This document shows, piece by piece, positions 35,601 to 42,828 of a stretch of DNA of 43,375 nt. This stretch comes from a virus, in IMG/VR virus record IMGVR_UViG_3300009130_000055, positions 1-43,375 of that record. The stretch is one strand, 5' to 3'. The notes below the pieces were generated by a model. It ran no database searches. It was not told the DNA's origin and saw nothing but the letters and a program-made list of their open reading frames with translations. A program made the position numbers and the translations under genes. How positions within the stretch are numbered: position 1 is the stretch's first letter; the number at the start of each line of letters is the position of its first letter.

Positions 35601-36060
35601 AGCCTATATTAATTGTAGTAAAATTTTCTCTTAAACTTAGAATGTCATAAGTACTTGGTATGTTTACATATTCTTTTGAGTTTACAGTAATTTGCGAGAA
35701 AGTTGAATCGTAAACAGTATTTACTGATGAGTTGCTATCTTTTGCAATATAATAAATTCCATCACTTTCGTTTTGTACTACATCGTAAAAGAAGAATTCT
35801 TCCTCGTCAATCATGTATGCATTTATTGAAGAATTATCTTCTATAGATACTGGTTTAGTAAAAGCAATAGCATTACTACTAGCATCCCATACTTTTTCCA
35901 TGATAATTATTTGTTCACTTTCTATTAAGTCAACAGAAACAGATTCTTTATCTGTCATTACATAATTACCTCTATAGATATTATCTACTGGGTCATATGC
36001 CAAGTTCATATTGACCCCTTTCTTATTAAAGAATAATAGATTTTGTGTTAAAATCGACAT
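32620..36060 (-). CDS. 7: Baseplate wedge gp7-like protein with PKD/Ig-like and W-D-D repeats
   Basis: This 1146-aa protein has an N-terminal beta domain followed near residues 230-275 by KRKELLLEFHNIFPYLGSYK and ALINIIKFFGYESLTLKEYW. That pattern matches the T4 gp7/P2 gpI tail-protein core, where a helix pair precedes a strand ending E-x-x-x-W. Its position right after gp25, gp6 and a small protein is that expected for gp7 (T4 gp7 is 1032 aa). From about 590 to 830 there are several tryptophan-rich repeats of the form TWDD (ITWDDMQLTW, ATWDDLKDYTWDDL, ITWDDVEHLYWDEL). Two PKD/Ig-like segments (GKYTVELSLYDLSG; YSVKLTLDDTNG) follow. The gp7 call is tentative. Confidence 0.55.
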   Translation of the reverse strand: MSILTQNLLFFNKKGVNMNLAYDPVDNIYRGNYVMTDKESVSVDLIESEQIIIMEKVWDASSNAIAFTKPVSIEDNSSINAYMIDEEEFFFYDVVQNESDGIYYIAKDSNSSVNTVYDSTFSQITVNSKEYVNIPSTYDILSLRENFTTINIGFSAKIENSYFAKMIIETEVNGIKTIIAEIFLFADATGEDARLPLLLETLGYTLNNKDFLIFDSTDVKEEEIDFNIINKKRKELLLEFHNIFPYLGSYKALINIIKFFGYESLTLKEYWKNVDATSEKFGYTKGVDISEIFETGDTATGQDGLYPSKVYRKTNTFGMYYQITEESGDFDEDGIPIIIETSQFTQEEILIKLFALKEKLKKYFLPFNARIIDIVGEALYYTKIELNYWRDLNRSDSVELNITPSFEVTPGKYGFIEDLRPLYWVGTKIGNDLKLNGDTQLKVREFTLTDSFYDNKLRIYDDVSGEGVEIIAEYKSTDIDNIRRLYTELLQLNAYPFNRYYITMKDNTILFVEKEVTDSDILSEVQQGRYASTPPSLSYADFFNGNNSVSSYGEAYLGYFFDVDWNVFELSNNEGIPVGYPALLRNTSFDITWDDMQLTWNTLDDFKYYKDYTQPDQPDFPTAQWNNGRDQTSGLSWDNSGNGDFYEMQWKVTKPETDTPSFESVVRGTLDEYKEWLCILPYPGKYTVELSLYDLSGSISYKYEKDYIEVEQKNADFSAWKVKDTFEATWDDLKDYTWDDLGCTWARPFEPNTSWQDSIVNWYSIDNVEFYQNLIKQEVEQNSLEDRNPYLWENLPSHITWDDVEHLYWDELSPTFTKLYFSNIFSGCGFTLVGPDGAEERFIYNANFIYPPAFPGGIIKYNSRIVVDFLNELTKLPEEDYPMINSFVWDYLLIRQSDGTFVPSIVGVSKKFDRPGRYTTTGVFNMDASPTTTPINGYGALGDAPTGFSILELDIYSTDRQISIDGVIYNVPDDITNLNELATDLNLNSPFNTEWEFNPVKLFGTYDPPGPTGTPSTTTAKIICYKKYYSPNDEVNVKYSGIAGTRYGRSITTNVSWSSLDVMYYQKDIKKASQVFFTYDNSKMPGFTNPRWEIYNETKNEVVIKYLNKYMSYLFNEEGEYSVKLTLDDTNGNEKTIQKNGFIKVI

Positions 36061-36063
36061 GCT

Positions 36064-36276
36064 TTACTTTTCTTTTGTATAGTTATATAAATCTTCTACT
36101 ATTTCAACTGAATTGTAACAGTTCATATAGTATCTTTCTAATCTAGCTAAAAAACCTTCCATTATCTCATTATCGAATCTTACATAAGGAGACATAGTTT
36201 TCTCAAAAACTTTTAATGTTTCTTCTTTAGGTTTATTAATAGCTTGTTGTATATGTGACTTTCTGCTTACTGCCAT
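36064..36276 (-). CDS. Small hypothetical protein between gp6 and gp7-like genes
   Basis: I place the start at the ATG at 36276 (MAVSRKSHIQQAINKPKEET), giving 70 aa. A longer reading from 36351 would run through the end of the gp6-like gene with a Cys-rich, unlikely N-terminus. The protein is helical and basic, with FDNEIMEGFLARLERYYMNC near the end. No family recognised. It is nested between two wedge genes with gaps of 11 and 3 bases, so it is probably a small baseplate component or assembly factor. Confidence 0.6.
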   Translation of the reverse strand: MAVSRKSHIQQAINKPKEETLKVFEKTMSPYVRFDNEIMEGFLARLERYYMNCYNSVEIVEDLYNYTKEK

Positions 36277-36287
36277 CTTAAATAAAA

Positions 36288-38129
36288 TTATTTTCCGCTG
36301 TATTGAGAGTATCTTGGTACACTTCCAGTAAATATTACATTTACTGCGCATAAATTATCAGGAACTATTCCGTCTTCATACCTTACTCCATTACGGTCTT
36401 CAAATCCACCTCTTATAATAGGTAATTCTTTATTACCAATGACTATATCACCAAATTCATCTAATCCTAAATTAGGATCAGTACCTTCTGGTACTATAAT
36501 TTTTTCTTCTGTAGTAATATCAGTGCTTAAACTTGCTTCTGATATTGGAGAATTAGTATTATTTCTTAGTTGATTTAGTAAAATTTCACTAGTAGATTTA
36601 TTATTATAAGTAACATTCTTGAAGTAATATCCATTTTTAATAGCATCTTCATTTTCTTTACTGATGAAATTCATGGAAATACTATCTACACCTTCAACTT
36701 CTTCTATGATTTTTACTAAATCAGATTTAGGTATTTTATCTCTTCTGGTTACTTCTAGGAAATATTTTCCTACCTTATCTATGATTTCTTCTCGGATAAC
36801 TTCTTCACTTACAATATCATCAAATACTCTAACGAATATATTGGTAGCATAATAAGTTATTACTGGATCTACTATTTGCATCTCAGCAGATATAAATTGA
36901 GAACCAGATTTATTAACAGCAGTATGAACAGCTTCTTTAGTATCTTCGTCGATAAAGAAATTATTTATATCTGTAGTAAAATAATCACTATTAGAACTTA
37001 CTTTTCTAGTAATATCAGGTGTCAAAAATACATACACTATATTATCATCATCAAGATATTCATCGCCATAAGTATTATATGCATATATAAATCTAAATTG
37101 ATTGTATCTTCTTAAGAAATGTACATAATTGACTGGATTAGCAAGAACTAGTGCTCTACTATTCTTATTTAGTAAAAATCTAGTTAAATCAGTATTTTCG
37201 CCATCTGATCCTAATGTAATTTTCTTAGTAATACGAATATCAAAAATTTCGTTTAGATCTACTACTTGACCATCACCTAATGTTACTTCGTCGTCGAAAG
37301 TAAAATTAATTTCGTTTTCAGATATTCCTATGTTACCACTAGAACCTTGTGTATTTATGTATTCTACTTTTATAGTTTGTCCAATATCTGGAATATATCC
37401 ATAATCTTCATTACCAAAATAAATATCAACTTGACCATTGATACCAGTTTTGATCATGACTCCTTTATCACCTTTATTCATTTCATAAAGAGATTCATAT
37501 GAAGTATATTCTTCACCATTTACATATACTTTAACAGTATCATTTTCTATAATCTGAGTTCTTTCATCTATAGTAAATGACTGTAAAGGGGTTCCATCTG
37601 ATCTAAATTCTTTTTCAGAAGTTAGACCCTGTATAACATTAAAGTAAATAAAATCTTGGCTTGTCTTAGGTATTAAGATATTATCTGCGTCTATAGTAAT
37701 TAAGTAAGTTAAGCTATTATTTTCACAAACTAGCTTTGTCAAGTTATTAAGTTGTATGCTTGGTCCATTAATTAAATTAGCTGCACCTGCTTTTAGCTTA
37801 AGGCTAATTTCACCTTTAGCACTTATTGCTCTGTATGGATTATGACCAGTTAATCTAGCTAATCCTCTTATGCTTTTTTGTTTATATGCAGTTTCTAAAT
37901 TTCTTTCATTTAACGCATCTTCTAAATAGAAATATTGTAGCTTATTAAGTTCTTGGAGAACACTAAGAATTTGGCCGTATGGGCTTGCTTCGCCAAAGTT
38001 CTGTTCTCTTTTAGCATATTCCTTTACTAGAAAATTCTCAACTTGGTTCTTAAGTTCATCGTTCTGTATTAACGTTTTCTCAAGTAATGAATTAATTTTT
38101 TGACTGCTTTTACTATTAGTATTAGGCAT
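36288..38129 (-). CDS. 6: Baseplate wedge subunit, T4 gp6 / baseplate J family
   Basis: This 613-aa protein starts MPNTNSKSSQKINSLLEKTL. It carries NIRGxx-type J-protein features: GQVDIYFGNEDYGYIPDIGQ followed by TIKVEYINTQGSSGNIG (residues about 230-275), and later DKIPKSDLVKIIEEVEGVDS and FISKENEDAI. Gp6 (baseplate J in P2) forms the ring of the baseplate wedge and changes shape during sheath contraction. The length is close to T4 gp6 (660 aa). The gene follows gp25 after 14 bases, the order seen in many contractile systems (gp25-like then J-like). The call is good on motif plus context. Confidence 0.8.
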   Translation of the reverse strand: MPNTNSKSSQKINSLLEKTLIQNDELKNQVENFLVKEYAKREQNFGEASPYGQILSVLQELNKLQYFYLEDALNERNLETAYKQKSIRGLARLTGHNPYRAISAKGEISLKLKAGAANLINGPSIQLNNLTKLVCENNSLTYLITIDADNILIPKTSQDFIYFNVIQGLTSEKEFRSDGTPLQSFTIDERTQIIENDTVKVYVNGEEYTSYESLYEMNKGDKGVMIKTGINGQVDIYFGNEDYGYIPDIGQTIKVEYINTQGSSGNIGISENEINFTFDDEVTLGDGQVVDLNEIFDIRITKKITLGSDGENTDLTRFLLNKNSRALVLANPVNYVHFLRRYNQFRFIYAYNTYGDEYLDDDNIVYVFLTPDITRKVSSNSDYFTTDINNFFIDEDTKEAVHTAVNKSGSQFISAEMQIVDPVITYYATNIFVRVFDDIVSEEVIREEIIDKVGKYFLEVTRRDKIPKSDLVKIIEEVEGVDSISMNFISKENEDAIKNGYYFKNVTYNNKSTSEILLNQLRNNTNSPISEASLSTDITTEEKIIVPEGTDPNLGLDEFGDIVIGNKELPIIRGGFEDRNGVRYEDGIVPDNLCAVNVIFTGSVPRYSQYSGK

Positions 38130-38143
38130 TGCTCATGATTTTT

Positions 38144-38509
38144 TTAGTTTAATACGATTCTTACTAAGTTTCCTTCGTCAACTAAAACATCAACTACTGC
38201 TGTTTCACTTTGACCTACTTTATAAAATTGCACTTTTACTTCAAAGCTATACTCAGAAGAATATTTACTATATTGTGATATTTGTTGGTTTATTCTAGCT
38301 ACCATATCACTTTCATTTGTTGCTATAGAATGTAAGTACATATCAAGTGATGCACCAAATTTAGGTGAACCTAGTACACTTGTCATTGGAGTAGAAAGAA
38401 TCATTTCTATTTCTTGTAGAAATATTTCTAAAGAATCCGTGATTTCTATAGTGTTTTCGCTATAGCTTTTAGTATAAGCCTTTCTTATATAAATTTCTGA
38501 TTGTCCCAC
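38144..38509 (-). CDS. 25: Baseplate wedge gp25-like protein
   Basis: This 121-aa protein starts MGQSEIYIRKAYTKSYSENT and has IFLQEIEMILSTPMTSVLGS followed by PKFGASLDMYLHS. The FG-x-x-L segment after a conserved Pro is the core signature of gp25/GpW-type wedge proteins (T4 gp25: PEFGCDLSDQLFENM). The later strand (SFEVKVQFYKVGQSETAVVD) matches the two-strand end of the family. Gp25 connects the baseplate to the first sheath ring and helps trigger contraction. Length is close to T4 gp25 (132 aa). It lies just upstream of gp6 and downstream of the gp13-like gene. Confidence 0.85.
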   Translation of the reverse strand: MGQSEIYIRKAYTKSYSENTIEITDSLEIFLQEIEMILSTPMTSVLGSPKFGASLDMYLHSIATNESDMVARINQQISQYSKYSSEYSFEVKVQFYKVGQSETAVVDVLVDEGNLVRIVLN

Positions 38510-38561
38510 TAATAGAATCTTTTATTTAATGTATTTAATTAATCTTAGAGAGCAATTTATT

Positions 38562-39326
38562 TTATTGCCCGTTAGTAGTATAGAAGAAATCATTAGAGTT
38601 CATGCTTCTAACTTCTTCTTTAACATCATCTACCATTTCTTTTCCATTTTCATACCATCTTGAGTAATCAATACTTGCTCCACCTGGAAGCTCCATCTCA
38701 AATGCACCTAATATCATACCTAGTTGCATGTATGAATTTCCTAGAACATAGTGATAAAAAAGATCTAGCTCATATAAAGCTTCCAGTGGAATTTCTATCA
38801 TAACATCCATAATAAGATCTGGATTGTCTTTAACTTCGCCTTTAATGAAAAAGCGTTTAGTATTAGGGTTAAAATTATAAGTAAGAGGGTGCTTGGTAAC
38901 ATGATATAATAAATCATCCCAAGATGCATAAACTACATAAGCAAGAACTGCATCAGAATACATAGCATCTCCGACGTCTCTTCCACCACCTACACCAAAG
39001 TTACCATAAATGTACTGGTCTAATGTGAAATCTGATTGTCCGTTACTTCTATTCATGAATTGGTTATTTTTAGTAACAGCATTTACAGAATACACGCATT
39101 CTGGTAAAATAACTCCTCTATTAGCTTTAAATGTTTTAGACTCAAAATATTGCTCTGATGGTACTAAAATATAGATATTCTCCAAAGCAAATTCATAATT
39201 TCTATAAAACCACTTAGCTGCATATTTAGTAATTCTTTCTATTTCTTTAGTTGGAATCTTAAATGGTATTGCACAGCTTGCAGATATAGCATCTATAATT
39301 GAAGCATTAAAATCGTCTTTAGTCAT
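38562..39326 (-). CDS. 13: Neck protein, T4 gp13-like
   Basis: This 254-aa protein has an N-terminal helical part (IERITKYAAKWFYRNYEFAL) and ILPECVYSVNAV. The C-terminal half ends YMQLGMILGAFEMELPGGAS followed by IDYSRWYENGKEMVDDVKEE and VRSMNSNDFFY. This matches the end of T4 gp13 ([20 protein letters not shown] then [20 protein letters not shown]), including the LPGG-x-x-ID hallmark. Gp13 seals the packaged head and connects it to the tail via gp14. It is somewhat shorter than T4 gp13 (309 aa). It overlaps the amidoligase-like gene by one base at 39326 and is close to gp25. Confidence 0.7.
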   Translation of the reverse strand: MTKDDFNASIIDAISASCAIPFKIPTKEIERITKYAAKWFYRNYEFALENIYILVPSEQYFESKTFKANRGVILPECVYSVNAVTKNNQFMNRSNGQSDFTLDQYIYGNFGVGGGRDVGDAMYSDAVLAYVVYASWDDLLYHVTKHPLTYNFNPNTKRFFIKGEVKDNPDLIMDVMIEIPLEALYELDLFYHYVLGNSYMQLGMILGAFEMELPGGASIDYSRWYENGKEMVDDVKEEVRSMNSNDFFYTTNGQ

Positions 39327-40633
39327 TATTTCTTATTTGTTTTAATTTCTTCAGCGTCAATAATCTCCACTGATTCGTCTATATCACAGTACTGGTGTTT
39401 ACCTTCTCTGAATATAGTTTTATTTTTGATTTCAGATCTTTCTATTAATATAAGTTTACCATTAATATAAGAATTCTTGATTATGTCACCCGAATGATAA
39501 CCATCTTTAAGTCTGCATTTATAGAGTGTAGATCCATAAGTATCGCTATTTGTAAAATCGCACTCAGATAAATATGAAAATTTGACATCTACATTTTCTA
39601 TAAGACATTGTCTAATATTACTATCATATATCACCATGCTAATGTCATCTAGAATAGTATCTCTTAGTTTAAAACCTTTTAGCTCAATCGTGTTATTATC
39701 AGTATCAAAATTAATAATTCCTTTCATAGAATAATCAAGTTTTTCCATTTTTACTAGCATAGGAAAAATTCTATCCATGATTTTCGTAAAGAAAGATTTT
39801 ACATGTTGCTCATCATCCTTTGTGTCTACTAATAATTTTATACCTCTAAATACATTAGTAAATGAGAAAAAATCTCTTTTTGCTTTAAATAATAAATTTT
39901 TAGATGATATAATATCTTTAAGCTTAGTAACATGTTCTTTAGTATATGGTTTAACTTGAGCATTAACTAAAGAATCTATGAAATGATCTAGTAAAAGTAA
40001 ACATTCACTAGATTTAGCAGCATAATTTTTACCACCGATATATCTAAATTCTAAATAGTCATTTGCAAGTTTCATGAAATTTATTCCATAGTACTTTGTG
40101 CTAGGATAGATATAGTTTGATGCTTGTAGCATAGGCTCATCAAAATTAAAATGAGTATGCACAGGGTAAATAGCTTTTATACTTCTTGCATAGATATTTG
40201 TTTCTCTTTCAGGGAAAAGCTCATACACATACTGCTCATCGAAATCTAGTATAAATTTAAGTAAATCAATATGAGTAATATATGGATCTGGCATATTAAC
40301 GTTAACATGCAATCCGCATCGATGAGTAAGAAAAAGGTTAGGATGACTATTGATATAATCAAGCATTCCTACAAGCACATGCTTTGCTTGTATGTATGGC
40401 ATAGGCGGTGTAACTACTTCTACTAAGTTTTTACCACCAGAAAAATCTGGTTCCATTTTCCAATGTCCTTCCACTGGAACAAAATCAGAATGCGCTTTTT
40501 TCTCTAATGAAATATCTACTTTAAATAATCTCATTAGCTCTTTCTTAACAGTGCTATTATTAATATTAGTATCTCTAATAAACTCAAACTCAAAGCCAAT
40601 CTCAGATCTATATCTTTCTTTAGTTATATCCAT
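39326..40633 (-). CDS. Amidoligase-like protein with pentapeptide-like C-terminus
   Basis: This 435-aa protein starts MDITKERYRSEIGFEFEFIR. The early EIGFEFEF (E11, E15, E17), KMEPDFSGG, LVEVVTPP and later THRCGLHVNV (H109, N111) form the signature of amidoligase/COOH-NH2 ligase-type enzymes (glutamine synthetase-like fold, ATP-dependent peptide or amide bond formation). Near residues 335-385 the repeat-like CLIENVDVKFSYLSECDFTN and SDTYGSTLYKCRLKDGYH resemble pentapeptide repeats, which often mimic DNA. The substrate is unknown; in other phages such ligases are suspected of modifying virion or host molecules. No separate ATP-grasp partner is visible beside it. Stop overlaps the gp13-like ATG; a terminator lies upstream. 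Confidence 0.7.
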   Translation of the reverse strand: MDITKERYRSEIGFEFEFIRDTNINNSTVKKELMRLFKVDISLEKKAHSDFVPVEGHWKMEPDFSGGKNLVEVVTPPMPYIQAKHVLVGMLDYINSHPNLFLTHRCGLHVNVNMPDPYITHIDLLKFILDFDEQYVYELFPERETNIYARSIKAIYPVHTHFNFDEPMLQASNYIYPSTKYYGINFMKLANDYLEFRYIGGKNYAAKSSECLLLLDHFIDSLVNAQVKPYTKEHVTKLKDIISSKNLLFKAKRDFFSFTNVFRGIKLLVDTKDDEQHVKSFFTKIMDRIFPMLVKMEKLDYSMKGIINFDTDNNTIELKGFKLRDTILDDISMVIYDSNIRQCLIENVDVKFSYLSECDFTNSDTYGSTLYKCRLKDGYHSGDIIKNSYINGKLILIERSEIKNKTIFREGKHQYCDIDESVEIIDAEEIKTNKK

Positions 40634-40662
40634 GAATATGAAGTATTTAGAATATTTAATCT

Positions 40663-40690
40663 AAAAAAAGGTCAGGAAAAATTCCTGACC
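40663..40690 (-). terminator. Rho-independent terminator upstream of amidoligase gene
   Basis: A perfect 9-bp stem GGTCAGGAA/TTCCTGACC (40670-40678/40682-40690) has a 3-base loop. On the minus strand a run of seven T (40669-40663) follows. It lies after the deoxyribosyltransferase-like gene (stop 40742). A second, imperfect hairpin, AGGGGTTTAACACCT (40725-40711 on the minus strand), stands just before it. The amidoligase gene must therefore start from its own promoter or readthrough. Confidence 0.9.
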
Positions 40691-40741
40691 CTTTTAGCAT
40701 TCCGAACATTGAGGTGTTAAACCCCTATGTAGTATATATTG

Positions 40742-41200
40742 CTAGATATAAGTTTCTAGTTCATTATGTAGTGCTTGCTGGAACGCATAGAAATCATTAT
40801 ATAGATCTATTCCATATCTTTCACAAACAATATCTACGTTCCCTTCTCTATAAAATTCTTTAGGGCAATAGCAAACTACGTTTTTGTCTTTAAAAAGACC
40901 TAGTTCTAATAAACTAATTGGTGATTTTGAATCTGGTCCAAAATACATCACGATCAAATCAGCCTTTTCTAAACAGCTTAATTCCCATGTAACTTGGTGA
41001 TTAAATTGTTTGTTTTCTTTTCTTTGTACCCATGATGAATCCCAATCATCTCTTCTTGGGTTGAATACGTCAACATCATAGTTCTCAAAAATTGTAGTTA
41101 GTTTTGCTTGCCAATCTTCAGAATTACCCATGTCAATAGTACCTGCTAAGAAGATACTATTAACTTTTTGGACTTTATCAGTAGGTTTAAATACTCTCAT
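40742..41200 (-). CDS. Nucleoside 2-deoxyribosyltransferase-like enzyme
   Basis: This 152-aa protein has SIFLAGTIDMGNSEDWQ (residues 15-31), VFNPRRDDWDSSW (45-57), TWELSCLEKADLIVMYFGP (71-89) and SPISLLELGLF (93-103). These are the successive signatures of the nucleoside 2-deoxyribosyltransferase-like superfamily: a nucleotide-binding FxAGxI loop, NPRR-DW and the S-x-x-x-LELG helix. Glu99 in SLLELG is in the position of the catalytic Glu in this family (inference). Such enzymes exchange or hydrolyse bases on deoxynucleosides, or cleave deoxynucleotides. A role in nucleotide supply or host nucleotide signalling is open. The gene overlaps the S1-like gene's stop by one base. Confidence 0.75.
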   Translation of the reverse strand: MRVFKPTDKVQKVNSIFLAGTIDMGNSEDWQAKLTTIFENYDVDVFNPRRDDWDSSWVQRKENKQFNHQVTWELSCLEKADLIVMYFGPDSKSPISLLELGLFKDKNVVCYCPKEFYREGNVDIVCERYGIDLYNDFYAFQQALHNELETYI

Positions 41201-42336
41201 TATTTAGCAAGTTTAAGATCATACTTATCGTCATTGATATTAGTTATTTTACAACTAACTTTCTGACCTTTAGTTAAAGTAATATCTTTTAGCTTAGAAA
41301 TATGAATTAGACCGCTAGTATTCACAGCAAATTTAACAAATACTCCGAAATTAGTAATAGCAGTAACTTTTCCGTTTACTACATCACCTCTTTTATATTC
41401 TTTTTTAACTGGCTCGCTTTTTTCTACTTCGTTTCTAGATAAGATGATTCTCTTATTAGTAACAACTTCTTTTAAGTAGAAAGCAATTTCAACTCCTGGT
41501 TGAAGAGCACCTTCGTTATAATGACCAGCAAGAACTTCATCGAATTCATCTTTATGAATAAGACCAGTTAATACAGAAGGCCCGTTCTCATCTGCTTTAA
41601 ATTCAACGAATACTCCGTACTTATTAGTACCAGTGATTACACCAGAATATTCGTTACCGATGATAAGTTTATCAACTTCAGCAGGGATTAAAGTCTCTAA
41701 ATAATCTCTATGAGAAACAATTAATGTATCTCTAAATTTAGAGTATTTGTTATTGTTCTTTATAGCCATAACTTTGATAGTTTCTCCAACTAATTCTTCA
41801 AAGTTAGTTAATTTGTTAATTCCTCCTAACGAACCTGGCATGAACACAGGAAGTCCTCCAATGTTTAAGTCATAGCCATTATTTGATAGACCAACAACCT
41901 TGGCATCATAAGTAGTTTTAGATTTATAATCAGCCATGTCATCATATAAATCTTTTTTGATTTTTCCAGTAATAGAAGCTCTTAAGCACTCAGAAGCTTC
42001 TGTAATAACTACATCAATAGTTTCCCCTACAGAATAATTAGCAGGATCTAATTTCTCTTTATCTAGTGAAATATAAGCATATTCTTTACCGCTTATGTCA
42101 AGAGCAATTTCGCTGTTAGTAATAGATGAGATTTTACCTGAAACAACATCTCCAGGATTTAAAGAAAAGTTAAGTGATACAGTAGAGTTTTCAAAGTACT
42201 CTTCGTATACCTTTAATAAGTCATTTGCGTATGATTCTTTAGAAAGGATTTTTAAACCAGATTTGCTTACGATTTCTTGTTCTTCGTCAAAAACTGATAA
42301 GTTTGTAGGATCACCTACAGTAGCATAAGTTGCCAT
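41200..42336 (-). CDS. Multi-domain S1-like RNA-binding protein
   Basis: This 378-aa protein has four S1-type OB domains: about 61-125 (NPGDVVSGKISSITNSEIAL), 139-212 (YDAKVVGLSNNGYDLNIGGL), 223-300 (GNEYSGVITGTNKYGVFVEF) and 312-378 (RGDVVNGKVTAITNFGVFVK with SGLIHISKL). The last two are the most canonical. Domain order and character resemble ribosomal protein S1, which binds mRNA leaders, but it is shorter than the six-domain S1. Phage-encoded S1-like proteins are uncommon. Because this phage uses A-rich leaders without Shine-Dalgarno, it could help recruit its mRNAs to ribosomes, or partner a phage RNase as host S1 does for T4 RegB. No signal or membrane segment. Confidence 0.8.
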   Translation of the reverse strand: MATYATVGDPTNLSVFDEEQEIVSKSGLKILSKESYANDLLKVYEEYFENSTVSLNFSLNPGDVVSGKISSITNSEIALDISGKEYAYISLDKEKLDPANYSVGETIDVVITEASECLRASITGKIKKDLYDDMADYKSKTTYDAKVVGLSNNGYDLNIGGLPVFMPGSLGGINKLTNFEELVGETIKVMAIKNNNKYSKFRDTLIVSHRDYLETLIPAEVDKLIIGNEYSGVITGTNKYGVFVEFKADENGPSVLTGLIHKDEFDEVLAGHYNEGALQPGVEIAFYLKEVVTNKRIILSRNEVEKSEPVKKEYKRGDVVNGKVTAITNFGVFVKFAVNTSGLIHISKLKDITLTKGQKVSCKITNINDDKYDLKLAK

Positions 42337-42375
42337 ATTTTTTATTTTTAAAGTGTGAATTATAAGTTATATAAT

Positions 42376-42403
42376 AGAAAAAAAGGGGCATACTATACCC
42401 CTT
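42376..42403 (-). terminator. Rho-independent terminator after the 130-aa gene
   Basis: A stem built around AAGGGG/CCCCTT (42383-42388/42398-42403), extended inward with one mismatch, is followed on the minus strand by a run of seven T (42384-42378). It lies 6 bases after the stop of the 130-aa leader gene and 40 bases before the S1-like start, giving the S1-like and deoxyribosyltransferase-like pair its own unit. Confidence 0.85.
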
Positions 42404-42409
42404 CATGAA

Positions 42410-42802
42410 TTATTTCTTCATTTTCTTTATAGCCCAAGAAATTTCTTGTGCTAAATAATTTTGCATTTCTTTTCTGATATTATCTTGTTTTACTCCTTTT
42501 TCAATATCATAACGTTCTTCTTGCATAAGAGAATAAAAAGCAGTAGTATCCATAGTAACTGTATTCTTTTCATCATCTAGGTCATAAAAATCGAAATATA
42601 TTTGGATATAATCACTTGTATCATTTGGGTTTCTTGCGATAATTTCTACCTCAGTAGTGCCTTTATTACCAAAACTATTACCAGCTCCGTTAATTTCAAT
42701 GTTCTTATATGGCGAACCTTTCCATTTAAACATAGGCTCAATCCATTTCTTGTGGTTTGTGCTAAACTTTAATTTTTCTGTAATATATTGTAATGATTTC
42801 AT
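42410..42802 (-). CDS. Leader-bearing small hypothetical protein
   Basis: This 130-aa protein starts MKSLQYITEKLKFSTNHKKW; ITE at residues 7-9 fits the leader of the 3.8-7.3 kb group, although the gene is 35 kb away. The body is small and alpha-beta (KGTTEVEIIARNPNDTSDYI then QIYFDFYDL), with a helical, basic end (AQEISWAIKKMKK). No family is recognised. The dispersed position argues that the leader is a functional tag rather than a product of local tandem duplication. It stands between an unidentified protein gene and a terminator. Confidence 0.6.
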   Translation of the reverse strand: MKSLQYITEKLKFSTNHKKWIEPMFKWKGSPYKNIEINGAGNSFGNKGTTEVEIIARNPNDTSDYIQIYFDFYDLDDEKNTVTMDTTAFYSLMQEERYDIEKGVKQDNIRKEMQNYLAQEISWAIKKMKK

Positions 42803-42828
42803 TATAGTTTTTATTCTTTTATTATTTA

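Noticed and set aside
36277-36351. N-terminal extension of the small gene upstream of the gp7-like gene (start at 36351)
   Set aside because: It would overlap the end of the gp6-like gene with an atypical Cys- and Lys-rich sequence; the ATG at 36276 has a normal A-rich leader and clean spacing.
38552-38568. Hairpin GCAAT/ATTGC after the gp25-like start region
   Set aside because: Five base pairs with no U-run on the minus strand, overlapping the gp13-like stop; not strong enough for a terminator.
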